DNA of 64,000 nt. Source: Xanthomonas codiaei. GTDB lineage: Bacteria > Pseudomonadota > Gammaproteobacteria > Xanthomonadales > Xanthomonadaceae. This document shows, one piece after another, positions 35,624 to 45,166 of this stretch. The DNA is taken from the NCBI RefSeq assembly GCF_002939785.1, contig NZ_MDEC01000007.1:62001-126000 (forward strand). The letters are read 5' to 3'. Below the pieces are notes generated by a model. The model had not been told where the DNA came from. It did no database searches and saw nothing but the letters and a program-made list of their open reading frames with translations. The number at the start of each line of letters is the position of its first letter. Within the stretch, counting starts at the first letter, position 1. A program made the position numbers and the translations under genes.

Positions 35624-36961
35624 ATGGCCGAACGCACCCAACAGATCCTCACCCCCAGCCAGCTCAACACGCTGGCACGCGACCTGCTCGAGGGCAGCTT
35701 CCCGCTGGTGTGGGTGGAAGCCGAACTGAGCAGCGTCACCCGCCCCTCGTCGGGACATCTGTACTTCACGCTCAAGGATGCGCGCGCGCAGATCCGCTGC
35801 GCGATGTTCAAACCCAAGAGCACCTGGCTGAAGTTCCAGCCACGCGAGGGCCTGCGCGTGCTCGCGCGCGGACGGCTCACCCTGTACGAGGCGCGTGGCG
35901 ACTACCAGCTGGTGCTGGACCACATGGAAGAAGCCGGCGAAGGCGCGCTACGCCGTGCCTTCGACGCGCTGCGTGCGCGGCTGGCTGCCGAAGGCCTGTT
36001 CGACGCCGAGCGCAAGCGGCCCTTGCCTGCGCATGTGCGGCGGCTGGCGGTGATCACCTCGCCCAGCGGTGCGGCGGTGCGCGACGTGCTCAGCGTGCTG
36101 GCGCGGCGCTTTCCGTTGCTGGAAGTGGACCTGCTGCCGTCCCTGGTACAGGGCGAGAGCGCCGCGGCGCAGATCACCGCGCTGCTGCAGCGCGCCGATG
36201 CCTCGGCGCGCTACGACGTCATCCTGATCACCCGCGGCGGCGGCTCGCTGGAAGACCTGTGGGCCTTCAACGACGAAGCGCTGGCGCGTGCGATCGCTGC
36301 CGCACAGACGCCGGTCGTGTCGGCGGTGGGGCACGAAACCGACTTCAGCCTCAGCGACTTCGTCGCCGACGTGCGAGCACCCACGCCTTCGGTGGCGGCC
36401 GAACTGCTGGTGCCCGACCAGCGCGAACTACTGGCGCGGGTCCGTCGCGCACGCACCCGCCTTGCCCAGCTGCAGCAGCACGCCCTGGGCAACGCGATGC
36501 AGCGCGCCGACCGGCTGGCCTTGCGCTTGCGCGCGCAGAGCCCGCAGGCGCGCCTGCACCTGCTGCAACGCCGCCAGGAGGACGCCGCACGCCGCCTGCA
36601 CGGGCGCATGACCCAGTTGCTGGAACGCCTGCAGGCCCGCCTGCAGCGCGGGCAGACGCGGTTGCAGGCGCACACCCCGCAGCGCAATCTGGCCAGCCTG
36701 CAGCAGCGCTTGCGCGCCGCGCATCCGCAAGCCGCCATGCAACGGCGTCTGCAGCATGAGCACTTGAGGTTGCGCAGCGTGGTGCGCTCGCTGGAAGCGG
36801 TGAGCCCGCTGGCTACTGTGGCACGCGGCTATGCCATCGTGACGCGCCCGGCAGATGGACAGGTGATCCGCAGCGCCGCCGAGGTGGCACCGGGCGAGCG
36901 CCTGCGTGCGCAGCTGGCAGACGGCAGCATCGCTGTGCGGGTGGAGCCCGGCGACGACTGA
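35624..36961 (+). CDS. xseA: Exodeoxyribonuclease VII large subunit
   Basis: The catalytic subunit of the single-strand exonuclease used in repair. 445 residues. N-terminal OB-fold (LPLVW-type [25 protein letters not shown]), the catalytic block [42 protein letters not shown], and [27 protein letters not shown] long Arg/Gln-rich coiled-coil follows, then the C-terminal [11 protein letters not shown]. The small subunit xseB is not adjacent. The start is given by the GATAAT-N6-ATG arrangement. Confidence 0.96.
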   Translation: MAERTQQILTPSQLNTLARDLLEGSFPLVWVEAELSSVTRPSSGHLYFTLKDARAQIRCAMFKPKSTWLKFQPREGLRVLARGRLTLYEARGDYQLVLDHMEEAGEGALRRAFDALRARLAAEGLFDAERKRPLPAHVRRLAVITSPSGAAVRDVLSVLARRFPLLEVDLLPSLVQGESAAAQITALLQRADASARYDVILITRGGGSLEDLWAFNDEALARAIAAAQTPVVSAVGHETDFSLSDFVADVRAPTPSVAAELLVPDQRELLARVRRARTRLAQLQQHALGNAMQRADRLALRLRAQSPQARLHLLQRRQEDAARRLHGRMTQLLERLQARLQRGQTRLQAHTPQRNLASLQQRLRAAHPQAAMQRRLQHEHLRLRSVVRSLEAVSPLATVARGYAIVTRPADGQVIRSAAEVAPGERLRAQLADGSIAVRVEPGDD

Positions 36962-37343
36962 GCGACTGACAGACGAGCAGGCGTCAGGCTGGATATGGAC
37001 GGCGTGCTCAGAACCAGAGCTGACGCGTGGCACCTGCCGATTGCAGCGGCGGCCACGCCCGCCTGACGGCCGCCTGGTCGTTTGTCAGTTACCCGTCGTG
37101 GCGTGCAGACGCAGGATCTGCCGCATCTGCGATGGGCCGCATCTCCGCCGCGCTCCCGCCGCGTCCGAACAGCGGCGGCTCCCGGACAGTTGCGCGAACG
37201 CCAGGCAGGCGCAGACGCTGCACCGAATTTTCCTGGACCGTTCGTGCGTTCCGATTCCGGCGGCGGCGGCGTCGCCACCGAAGACTGCCCGCCACGTTTT
37301 TCCAGCCACGCTCATGGCGTGCCTACAGCGCGTCGCTTCCGAC
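36962..37343. other. Intergenic region between xseA and the VirJ/AcvB gene with repeat element
   Basis: 382 bp between convergent genes. It contains the inverted-repeat element at 36965-37089. The remainder has no gene I can support. Confidence 0.5.
36965..37089. repeat. Terminal-inverted-repeat element, copy 2
   Basis: The ends CTGACAGACGAGCAGGCG (36966-36983) and, reverse-complemented, CTGACAAACGACCAGGCG (37071-37088) match at 16 of 18 positions. Read on the minus strand, the core (GCGGCCGTCAGGCGGGCG, then AATCGGCAGGTGCCAC) aligns with that of copy 1 (GCGGCCGCCAGGCGGGCG, then AATCGGCATGTACCAC). It starts 4 bp after the xseA stop. Confidence 0.65.
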
Positions 37344-38591
37344 TCAGCCCCGCGCCGGCAACTGCGCGGCATGCTGCCAGCCCTGCATCAGCAGGTTGCT
37401 CAGTACCACCGGGTCGTGATCGAAGTGATGACCACCCGGCCGCGCCAGCACATCCACGCCGCGTGCGCGCAATTCGGGGCACAGGGTGTCCTTTTCTTCG
37501 GTGCCGTAGATGCATTGCACGCGCTGCGTGTCCAACGCCTGCAGTGCGGGCTCCACATCGCGCTCGGCATCCTTGTGCCAGCCCAGCCAGCCACCGACGC
37601 GCACCTTGAAATCGGCCTGATGGCCAAGGCCGAGCAGGCTGACGAATTGCACCGAGGCGCGCTGCTGCGGCGACAGCTCCGGGTAGGCGAATGGCAGCAC
37701 GTCGGCCCCGAACGAATAGCCGACCAGCGCCACGTGCTGGATATGCCAGCGCTGCCGGTAGGCGGCGATGACCCGGTCCAGATCCGCGCCGATCTGCTGT
37801 GGCGTGCGGCTGGCCCAGAAGTAGCGCAGGCTGTTCCAGCCCACCACCGACACGCCCCGCTGCTGCAACTGCGCGGCAATGCCCTTGTCCAGTTCGCGCC
37901 AGCCACCATCGCCGGACAGCATCACCACCAGGCGGTCGCTGCCGGGTGCGTGCAGTTCCACCAGCGGCAGATCGCCCAGGCCTTGTGCCTGCGCGGTCTG
38001 GAAATGGCCGCGCGTAGCGGTGGCGATCTGCATCGGGCTGGCGTCGTCCACCAGGTCGTCCAGGAACCCCTGATTGGCATCGGGCACGTCGCGCGCGCAT
38101 GCCAGCCCTGCGTCCGTCGTGCCGGCATCGGCCACCACGCCGCCGCCGAGCACATCGGGCGGCGCCGATGCCAGCGCCTGCCGCGCCAGCACCGCACCAT
38201 CGCCCTGCCCCACCAGCACCGGCGGCAGGAAGGCATCCACATGCTCGGCGCGCAGGAGTTTCTTGCCCAGCCGTTCGGCATCGTCGGCCAGCGAGCTGCA
38301 GGCCGCGTGATGCGAGCGCACCCGCTCGCGATAGCTGGCGGTATCGACCACCGCGACCAGCGCGCCGTCGTTGCTCAGCATGTCGGCCAGTTGTTGCGCC
38401 TGCTCCGGGTGGCCGCTGTTGGGTAGCAATATCACCATCGCCTTGGGCGTGCCCTCGGGGCGGATCACCTCCACCGAACGGTAATGGCCGGCGGTGTTGC
38501 CGTCCTGCAGGTGCCGCGCCACCGCGTAGCCGCTGCCGCCGATCAGCAAGATCGCCATGACCCAACGAAACAGTTTGATCCCCATGCCCAT
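37344..38591 (-). CDS. virJ: VirJ/AcvB-like periplasmic hydrolase
   Basis: 415 residues with an N-terminal signal/anchor (FRWVMAILLIGGSGYAV). It has the two-part layout of AcvB: a divergent first half (MVILLPNSGHPEQAQQLADML, PPVLVGQGDGAVLARQ), and a VirJ-like alpha/beta-hydrolase second half starting near VVMLSGDGGWRELDKGIA, with the nucleophile motif GYSFGAD and a late His in GGHHFDHD. In Agrobacterium AcvB is a periplasmic hydrolase of lysyl-phosphatidylglycerol needed for virulence, with VirJ its short paralogue. No lysyl-PG synthase (lpiA/mprF) or type IV secretion gene is adjacent. The substrate here is inferred, not shown. Confidence 0.85.
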   Translation of the reverse strand: MGMGIKLFRWVMAILLIGGSGYAVARHLQDGNTAGHYRSVEVIRPEGTPKAMVILLPNSGHPEQAQQLADMLSNDGALVAVVDTASYRERVRSHHAACSSLADDAERLGKKLLRAEHVDAFLPPVLVGQGDGAVLARQALASAPPDVLGGGVVADAGTTDAGLACARDVPDANQGFLDDLVDDASPMQIATATRGHFQTAQAQGLGDLPLVELHAPGSDRLVVMLSGDGGWRELDKGIAAQLQQRGVSVVGWNSLRYFWASRTPQQIGADLDRVIAAYRQRWHIQHVALVGYSFGADVLPFAYPELSPQQRASVQFVSLLGLGHQADFKVRVGGWLGWHKDAERDVEPALQALDTQRVQCIYGTEEKDTLCPELRARGVDVLARPGGHHFDHDPVVLSNLLMQGWQHAAQLPARG

Positions 38592-39066
38592 CGCGGCAGT
38601 CCTTCAGAAGCGCTGGCGCTTGGACCACGCTCCGTGCGGGCCGGTTCCAGGATTCTCCGCCTCGTGTTCACTGCGGTTAAGCCAGCGGGCGCGGCGGCGA
38701 TGGCCAGGCTGTGCATGCCGCGGGTGGATCGGTGCACCAGCGTGCCGTTTACCCGCCTTGGACATCGCAGCGCCGCGTCACCGGGCCGTCGTCGATCGTC
38801 GTCGATCGTCGGCTTGCGGGTGCACAGCGATGCAACCGCAGATGCCGCAGGTGATCGTGGAATCAACCTGCGCAGGCGTCGCGCCCGCCCCGCATCCAGC
38901 CGGATGCGAAGCTGCCGTCTGCGTCTGTGCGCGCCAGGGGCACGGGTCGACACGCGCCAGCGGTTCGATGGCCGGATGGGAAGCCGCGGGAGCTGGCCTG
39001 ATGCCCCCTCGCGCATCCGCCGGGCACGCGACATCCTGAGGACGGCCTGCAGCAGCGCTGAGGCAG
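38592..39066. other. Intergenic region without recognisable genes
   Basis: 475 bp between the virJ-like start and the end of the SUMF1-fold gene. It includes a short tandem repeat of GTCGTCGATC near 38788-38810. No gene, terminator or strong promoter is evident. Confidence 0.45.
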
Positions 39067-40932
39067 CTAGATCCCGCGCGCCACCCGGAAGCCGATGCGT
39101 GCGCTGGTGGTGTCCGAGTCCTGCGACTGCCGCCAGGCCGCGCGCGTCTGCTGCGGCGAGTTGGCCCAGCTGCCACCGCGGATCATGCGCTGCCGGCAGC
39201 CCGGGTTGAACCACGCCGCGCCATCGCCCGGTGCACGGCGATAGCTGGCGTGCCAGCAGTCGGCCACCCATTCGCTCAGGTTGCCGCCCATATCGTGCAG
39301 GCCCCAGGCGTTGGCGCGGAAGCTGCCTACCGGTGCCGGGCCCCAGAAGCCGTCGCCATATCCGACAAAGCCGTTGTTCCAGTGCCGGCCGCTGCGCGAG
39401 ACATCGTTGCCGCCGGTAAAGTTGCCGGCATCGCGCGGCGGCGAGCCGGCGTTGCCCCAGGGATAGCGTCCGGTGGTACCGGCGCGCACCGTGTATTCGA
39501 ATTCGGCTTCGCTGGGCACGTGGTAATGGCGGCCGGTCTGTTCCGACAACCAGGCCGCATACGCTTCGGCATCGCGGATGCTGACGTGCATGACCGGACT
39601 GTTGGGTGCGGCCTGGGCGCCGTTGTAGTCGGACTGCCAGTCCACGCCGCTGCGGCGGATGAAGTTGCCGCTGCGCTCGTCGTACACCACCGAATGCCCG
39701 CGCCGGGTGGCGCGCGGGCGGGCGCGGGTGGCTTCGACGAACTGGCGGAACTCGCCCACCGTCACCTCGGTGATCGACAGTGCGAAGCCGCGCGCGAAGC
39801 GCACGTAATGCGCCGGCCGCTCGTTGTCGGATGCGCCTGGTTCGGCGTCGCCCGCGCCCATCTGGAAGGCGCCATGCGGCACCACGATCATCTGCGGGCC
39901 ACGCCCGCCGAGCTTGAGCCCGTCGGTGAACACCTGCCCGGGGCGGAAGCTGCCGTAATGGGTGGCCAGTTCCAGGCGACGGCGCAGGTCGCCGGCCATC
40001 GGGTCGCCGGGGTCGGCGATACGCAGCACCTCGGCCAGGGTTTCGCCGGCGGCCTTGAGCCCGCGCGGAGAGGTCAGGTCGTGCAGACCGGCATCGTGCA
40101 GGGCGGCGATCTGCGCGCGGCGCAGGCGTTCGATCCGTGCGCGCGCATCGGCGATGGTGGGCGCGCGCTCGCGTACCTGCGCGGCCATCTGCAGCCAGTA
40201 GCGGGCGCCGACGAAGTCGCTGGACTCGGCGGCGCGCTCGGCGCGCTCCAGCAGCCCGCTCTCCACCGCCGCCAGCCCCTGGCGGGTACGCGGATTGTCC
40301 GGGTCCAGCTGCGCGGCATCGCGGAAGTTCGCCAGCGCGCCGTTGCCGTCTTCGCCCAGCCGACCCGCGCGCAGGTCGTCCTCGCCGGCGCGATTGAAGG
40401 CGAGCACGCGCTGAGCGGTTTCCACCTCGCGCTGCAAGGCGCGCACCTTCGGGTCCTGCGGCGCCAGCGCCATGCCGACGCTGGCCAGTTCGCGCGCCTG
40501 GTCCAGTGCGTCGTGCTGGTGGTCGCTTTGTGCGATCAATGCGTGGCCGCGCTCGATCAGCCGCGCGCGTGCCCGTTCCAGACCGCGCCGGCTGGCCGCA
40601 TCCTTGCCGCCGGCGCGCTGCTGGATCGCCAGGTACAACGGAATCGCATCGTCTGCGTCGCGATACAGGCGGTCGTCCTGCAGCGCCTGCTCGGCGCGCT
40701 TGCGTGCCTGCGGCAACGGCTCATCGCCCAGGTCCACCGCCGGCGGCTGCCACTGTGCGACGGTCTCGGCCGATTCCTCGCCGCCGATCGACACATTCGG
40801 CGTGGCCGGCTGCGCGGTCGCCGCCGGGGCGCGCACAGGCGCCGGTGTCGGTGCGGGAGCACGCGAACAGCCGCACATGCTGAGCGCGACCCATGCCCAC
40901 GCTGCGATCCGCTTGCCACACTTGCCCACCAC
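39067..40932 (-). CDS. Lipoprotein with SUMF1/FGE-fold domain, catalytic cysteines absent
   Basis: 621 residues. Lipoprotein signal (AAWAWVALSMCGC) then a Pro/Ala linker. Residues about 75-320 are helical repeat-like, rich in Ala/Arg/Leu (ALANFRDAAQLDPDNPRTRQGLAAVESG resembles TPR). The C-terminal SUMF1 domain has MIVVPHGAFQMGAGDAEPG, FALSITEVTVGEFRQFV, SPVMHVSIRDAEAYAAWLS, HYHVPSEAEFEYTVRAG, GLHDMGGNLSEWVADCW and MIRGGSWANSPQQTRAAWRQ. True formylglycine-generating enzymes have two Cys just after RGGS; here these positions are ANSPQQ, so sulfatase activation is unlikely. Probably a binding or structural module at the outer membrane. No sulfatase gene is nearby. Confidence 0.85.
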   Translation of the reverse strand: MVGKCGKRIAAWAWVALSMCGCSRAPAPTPAPVRAPAATAQPATPNVSIGGEESAETVAQWQPPAVDLGDEPLPQARKRAEQALQDDRLYRDADDAIPLYLAIQQRAGGKDAASRRGLERARARLIERGHALIAQSDHQHDALDQARELASVGMALAPQDPKVRALQREVETAQRVLAFNRAGEDDLRAGRLGEDGNGALANFRDAAQLDPDNPRTRQGLAAVESGLLERAERAAESSDFVGARYWLQMAAQVRERAPTIADARARIERLRRAQIAALHDAGLHDLTSPRGLKAAGETLAEVLRIADPGDPMAGDLRRRLELATHYGSFRPGQVFTDGLKLGGRGPQMIVVPHGAFQMGAGDAEPGASDNERPAHYVRFARGFALSITEVTVGEFRQFVEATRARPRATRRGHSVVYDERSGNFIRRSGVDWQSDYNGAQAAPNSPVMHVSIRDAEAYAAWLSEQTGRHYHVPSEAEFEYTVRAGTTGRYPWGNAGSPPRDAGNFTGGNDVSRSGRHWNNGFVGYGDGFWGPAPVGSFRANAWGLHDMGGNLSEWVADCWHASYRRAPGDGAAWFNPGCRQRMIRGGSWANSPQQTRAAWRQSQDSDTTSARIGFRVARGI

Positions 40933-41026
40933 CTGCTCCTTCCAGTGCTCTGCCGCACGACAGGCGATCGCGACGTTAGGCTATTCTGCGCGTTCTGCGC
41001 AAACCCTTGCTGTCGACGGAAATCAC

Positions 41027-42121
41027 GTGCCCCATTGGATCACCCACCCCTCCGAGCTGAGCGAACGCCTGCAGGCATCGCGCCCTTCGCGCATCGGCCT
41101 GGATACCGAATTCATTCGCGAACGCACCTACTGGCCGCAACTGGCGCTGGTGCAGATGGCCATCGACGAGGAGATCCTGCTGATCGATCCGCTGGTCCCG
41201 GGCATGAACGAAGCGCTCGGCGAGTGGTTGACCGCCACCGACATCGTCAAGGTGATGCACAGTGCCAGCGAGGACCTGGTCACCTTCAAGTGCGCCTGCG
41301 GCGTGTTGCCGCGCCCGCTGTTCGACACCCAGATCGCCGCCGCGCTGGCCGGTGTGGGCGGTGGCATGGGCTACCAGAAATTGGTGCAAGAAATCACCGG
41401 CACGCTGTTGACCAAGGGCGAGACGCGCTCGGACTGGATGCGGCGTCCGCTGTCGCCGGCGCAACTGGAGTACGCCGCCGACGATGTGCGTTATCTGTTT
41501 GCCATCCAAGACGCGCTCACGCGCCGTCTCACCGAGCAGGGCCGCCTGGGCTGGCTGGACGAAGATTCCGAGCGCCTGCTCGCCACGGTGGAGCACGATG
41601 ATGGCGAGCGCTGGCCGCATGTAAGCCTGCGCACCGCGCAGTTCCTGGAGCCGGCCGCGCAACGCCGGCTGCTGCGCTTGCTGCGCTGGCGCGATCTGCA
41701 GGCGCGCCAGAGCGATCGGCCGCGCAGCTGGATCCTGGACAACGAGCTGGCCAGTCAGCTGGCACGCTTTCCGCCGGCCGACCTGGACGCATTGCTACAG
41801 CAGTTCGACAAATTTCCCAAGGCGCCGCGCAAGCTCGCCAACGCGGTATGGGACGCGCTCAACACACCGCTGCCCGACGAAGACCACGCCCCGCTGGCGC
41901 AGGCCGCCACCGATGGCAACAAGGCGGTGCTCAAGCGGTTGCAGGAAGCGGTGGCGCAGCGCAGCCGCCAGCTCGGCCTGCCGGACGGCCTGCTGGCCTC
42001 GCGCCGACACCTGGAAAGCCTGATCGAGCAGCACGGCTGGCCAGCCGCACTGGGCCAATGGCGTCGCCAGTTGCTGGAAGCGCAGCTGCTGCCGTTGCTG
42101 GACAACGGCGCGGGCAAGTAA
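41027..42121 (+). CDS. rnd: Ribonuclease D
   Basis: A 3'-5' exoribonuclease for tRNA 3' maturation. 364 residues from a GTG start with GACGGA upstream; homology (PHWITHPSELSERLQ) begins here. DEDD-exonuclease motifs: IGLDTEFIRERTYWP, VKVMHSASEDLVTF, and LEYAADDVRYL. An HRDC domain follows (LRWRDLQARQSDRPRSWILDNELASQLAR), then a second helical domain. A hairpin terminator follows, shared with convergent ligD. Confidence 0.95.
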   Translation: MPHWITHPSELSERLQASRPSRIGLDTEFIRERTYWPQLALVQMAIDEEILLIDPLVPGMNEALGEWLTATDIVKVMHSASEDLVTFKCACGVLPRPLFDTQIAAALAGVGGGMGYQKLVQEITGTLLTKGETRSDWMRRPLSPAQLEYAADDVRYLFAIQDALTRRLTEQGRLGWLDEDSERLLATVEHDDGERWPHVSLRTAQFLEPAAQRRLLRLLRWRDLQARQSDRPRSWILDNELASQLARFPPADLDALLQQFDKFPKAPRKLANAVWDALNTPLPDEDHAPLAQAATDGNKAVLKRLQEAVAQRSRQLGLPDGLLASRRHLESLIEQHGWPAALGQWRRQLLEAQLLPLLDNGAGK

Positions 42122-42133
42122 GCAAGCCGCACG

Positions 42134-42161
42134 CACAGGCCCGCAGCGATGCGGGCTTGTG
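42134..42161. terminator. Stem-loop between convergent rnd and ligD
   Basis: CACAGGCCCGCA (42134-42145) pairs with TGCGGGCTTGTG (42150-42161) around GCGA, with one G-T pair. The T-tract is poor, so it may act weakly in either direction. Confidence 0.55.
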
Positions 42162-42194
42162 CCATGTGCCGGTCGCCCAACCCGGCAACGCCTG

Positions 42195-44774
42195 CTACTC
42201 CTGCGCCGCCCAGCGTGCCAGGTTCTGCCGGATGCGATCGATCTGCGCCCACGGGTCCTTGCGTCTGCGCCGCAACTTGTCCGGTACCTCGCGCAAGGTG
42301 AAGGCATCGGCGCGGTGCAGCCTGGGAAGCTCCGACCACGCCAGCGGCATCGCCACCGGCGCGCCCGGGCGGCCTCGCAAGGAATACGACGCCACTGCGG
42401 TGGCGCCGCGTCCATTGCGCAGATAGTCGACAAAGATGCGCGTGGTGCGCAGGCGCTTGCTGGCGGTGGCGACGAAACGCGCAGGTTCCGATTGCGCCAG
42501 TGCATCGGCAAAGCCCTTGGCGAAGCGCCGGGTCAGGTCCCACTCGCACCCGGGGTTCAAGGGCACCACCACGTGCAGCCCTTTGCCGCCGGACACGCGC
42601 AAGAATGCGTCGAGCTCCAGCTGCGCCAGCAGCGTGCGGATATCGATGGCCGCGCGTTTGACCTCGGCGAACGGTACGTCCGGGCCTGGATCCAGATCGA
42701 ACACCACCCGGTCGGCTACGTCCGGACGCGCGGCATGCGCGCCCCAGGGATGGAACTCCAGCGCATTGAATTGCACCAGCTCCAGCAGGCCCGGTGCATC
42801 CTCCACGACCAGATACTCGGCATTGCTGCCGGTCTCCTCCCTCAGCTTCACCGTGCTGACACGTTCGAGCCCGGCGGTGTGGTGCTTCTGGAAGAAACAG
42901 GGTTTTTCTGCGCCATTCGGGCAGCGCACGATCGACAGCGGGCGCCCGGCGATCTGCGGCAGCAGGTACTCCATGACCGCCTGGTAGTACTCCCAGACCT
43001 CGCCCTTGGTGGCGCCAATGTCTGGGTAGATGAGCTTGTTCGCACTGGAGAGCGCCGGTAGGCCGGTGGAGACTGGCGTGCCGGTGGCTGCCGTGTGCGC
43101 TGTCGACGCGGCCGTCCTGGCTGCGCGCCGGGGGCCATGTGCGTCTGGCGCCTGCGCATCGGCCGATGCTGCGCCGGCGGTGTCGGCATTGGCCAGATCG
43201 GCGATGCGTTTGTCCGGGCGCATCGCCTTGAACGAGGGCTGGCGCAACAGGTGCTGCCCGCCGATACCGCGATAGACCACCTCCACCACGAACCGCGGTG
43301 CAAACCATCTGGCGCCGCGCAGATCGGTGTCGTCGGTGGGCACATGCACGGAGGGCGTACGGCCGCCGCCTTCCAGCTGCGGCGTCAGCTCGGCCATCAA
43401 CGCATCGGAAAATCCCGTCCCCACGCGGCCGACATACGACCAGCCATGCACCGGATCGGGCGTGGCCAGCAACAGCGACCCGAATCCGCGACGGCTGCCC
43501 TTAGGCGCGGTGTAGCCCACCACCGCGTATTCCTGGCTTGCCAACTGCTTGGTCTTGCGCCAATCGTCGCTGCGACCGGGATGGTACGCCCGGTCCGCAC
43601 GTTTGGACACGATGCCTTCGAACTGCTGCTCGCCCGCCACACGAAACGCCTGCTGCCCATCGCCTTCCACATGCGAGCTGTAGGCCAGGTGGGTTGTCGA
43701 TGCATCGGCCAGCAGCTGCTGCAACAATTGCTTGCGCGCGCGCAACGGCGCCTGGCTGATGTCCACTCCGTCCAGATGCAACAGGTCGAACACCGCCAGC
43801 GCCAGCGGCATCTGGCGCTCGCCCGCCAGGGTGGCCTGCAGCAGGTTGAAGTCCTGCTTGGTGCCGTGTCCGGCAATCAGCTCGCCATCCAGTTGCGCAA
43901 AGCGCAGGCCCAGCGACTGGATCGCATCGCGAATGTCCGGCACCTTGTCGGTCCATTCCAGCGCGTTGCGCGACCACAGCCGCACCTGGCCATCGGTCAC
44001 CGTCGCCAGGATGCGGTAGCCGTCCCATTTGATCTCGTGCAACCACTGCTCGCCGGCGGGCGGGGCCTGGCCCAGCCTGGCCAGTTGCGGCGCAAACGGC
44101 GCGTCCTGCATAAGAGCGGTGCGCGCGTTCGCCAACGCCAGGGCCTGCTTCGACCACGACTTGCGCCTGCCCTTGCGTGGCAGCGGCACGCTGGTCAGCG
44201 CCTTGCGCTGCGGCTTGCCGGCGCCGGCGCGGCGTACATCCTCGGCCGGTGCCGCGGCCACGTCGGCCAGCAGATCGTCGGCCTCCAGGGTCCCAGCATA
44301 GGCGTCGTTCTCCTTGAACAACAGCCATTGCGGTTGGCGTGCCGGCTTGCCGGAGCGCACCAGATGCCAGCCTCCCTTGAGCTTGCTGCCGAACAGCTCG
44401 AAGCGCAGATGCCCCTTGGCCAGCTGCGCCTCGGCATCGCCATCGGTGGCCCAGACCCCATGATCGAACCGCGCCACGTGGCCGCCACCGTATTCGCCCT
44501 TGGGAATCTCGCCCTCGAAGCCGGCGTAGTCCACCGGATGGTCCTCCACCTCGACCGCCATGCGCTTGACCTTGGGGTCGTAGCTTGGCCCCTTGGGCAC
44601 TGCCCAGCTCTTGAGCGCATCGCCGACCTGCAGACGGAAGTCGTAATGGCGGCGGCTGGCATGGTGCAGTTGCACCACGAAGATCGCGCGCCGGCCGGCC
44701 GGCAGCGCCTTGCCCGGCTCCGGCTCGCGGGTCCTGTCGAAGCGGCGCTTGCGGCGGTAGTCGCTCAGGCTCAT
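42195..44774 (-). CDS. ligD: Multifunctional DNA ligase D (NHEJ)
   Basis: 859 residues from the ATG at 44774. Domain order as in Pseudomonas LigD: 3'-phosphoesterase (about 25-185; VVQLHHASRRHYDFRLQ, DHPVDYAGFEGEIPKGEYGGG), ATP-dependent ligase (about 220-530; adenylated lysine 249 in EIKWDGYRI, QLDGELIA, EGIVSKRADRAY), an Ala-rich linker, then primase/polymerase (about 590-859; KLIYPDIGATKGEVWEYY, VVFDLDPGP, VSGGKGLHVVVPLN). All catalytic signatures look intact. LigD works with Ku, but no ku gene is in this window. An upstream open extension lacks homology. Confidence 0.96.
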   Translation of the reverse strand: MSLSDYRRKRRFDRTREPEPGKALPAGRRAIFVVQLHHASRRHYDFRLQVGDALKSWAVPKGPSYDPKVKRMAVEVEDHPVDYAGFEGEIPKGEYGGGHVARFDHGVWATDGDAEAQLAKGHLRFELFGSKLKGGWHLVRSGKPARQPQWLLFKENDAYAGTLEADDLLADVAAAPAEDVRRAGAGKPQRKALTSVPLPRKGRRKSWSKQALALANARTALMQDAPFAPQLARLGQAPPAGEQWLHEIKWDGYRILATVTDGQVRLWSRNALEWTDKVPDIRDAIQSLGLRFAQLDGELIAGHGTKQDFNLLQATLAGERQMPLALAVFDLLHLDGVDISQAPLRARKQLLQQLLADASTTHLAYSSHVEGDGQQAFRVAGEQQFEGIVSKRADRAYHPGRSDDWRKTKQLASQEYAVVGYTAPKGSRRGFGSLLLATPDPVHGWSYVGRVGTGFSDALMAELTPQLEGGGRTPSVHVPTDDTDLRGARWFAPRFVVEVVYRGIGGQHLLRQPSFKAMRPDKRIADLANADTAGAASADAQAPDAHGPRRAARTAASTAHTAATGTPVSTGLPALSSANKLIYPDIGATKGEVWEYYQAVMEYLLPQIAGRPLSIVRCPNGAEKPCFFQKHHTAGLERVSTVKLREETGSNAEYLVVEDAPGLLELVQFNALEFHPWGAHAARPDVADRVVFDLDPGPDVPFAEVKRAAIDIRTLLAQLELDAFLRVSGGKGLHVVVPLNPGCEWDLTRRFAKGFADALAQSEPARFVATASKRLRTTRIFVDYLRNGRGATAVASYSLRGRPGAPVAMPLAWSELPRLHRADAFTLREVPDKLRRRRKDPWAQIDRIRQNLARWAAQE

Positions 44775-45166
44775 GGGACGATGCCAGGCGCGCCGATGCG
44801 GCCCGGCGAGGCTCCCATCGCAGCGAGCAGCCGTCCGGGACCTGCGGCCTTGGCCGCAACCAAGCGCGTACGTCGCCGGGCAACCGCCTTGCAATCGCTG
44901 GTATCGCAATTGCGACCTGCGGGCCTGTGGCCCTGCGGGGCGCCATGCACCGCACATTTGCGTCTATTCATGGTCGGGTTCGCCAGCGTGGCGTGTAAGC
45001 TGCACATGCACGCAGCGACAATGCGAAAGCGGCCGAGCAGAGCCTGTGAAGAGCTGCTGTCCTGCGCTGCACACCATTCACCGGCAGCGGCCGCCCCCGG
45101 GCCGCATGCCATAATGGCGCGCGCCCTAGGGCGGCGTCTCCACTCTTATTCCGAGGCCATACCTCT

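Noticed and set aside
37344..38591. virJ-like gene as evidence of a type IV secretion system
   Set aside because: No virB or virD genes are present in the window; AcvB/VirJ homologues occur outside such systems.
38788..38811. Tandem GTCGTCGATC units as a microsatellite or CRISPR-like repeat
   Set aside because: Only two short units, no spacers, no cas genes.
39250..41601. 783-codon + strand frame antisense to the SUMF1-fold gene and running into rnd
   Set aside because: It covers the lipoprotein gene in antisense and then part of rnd in the wrong frame; no recognisable domain.
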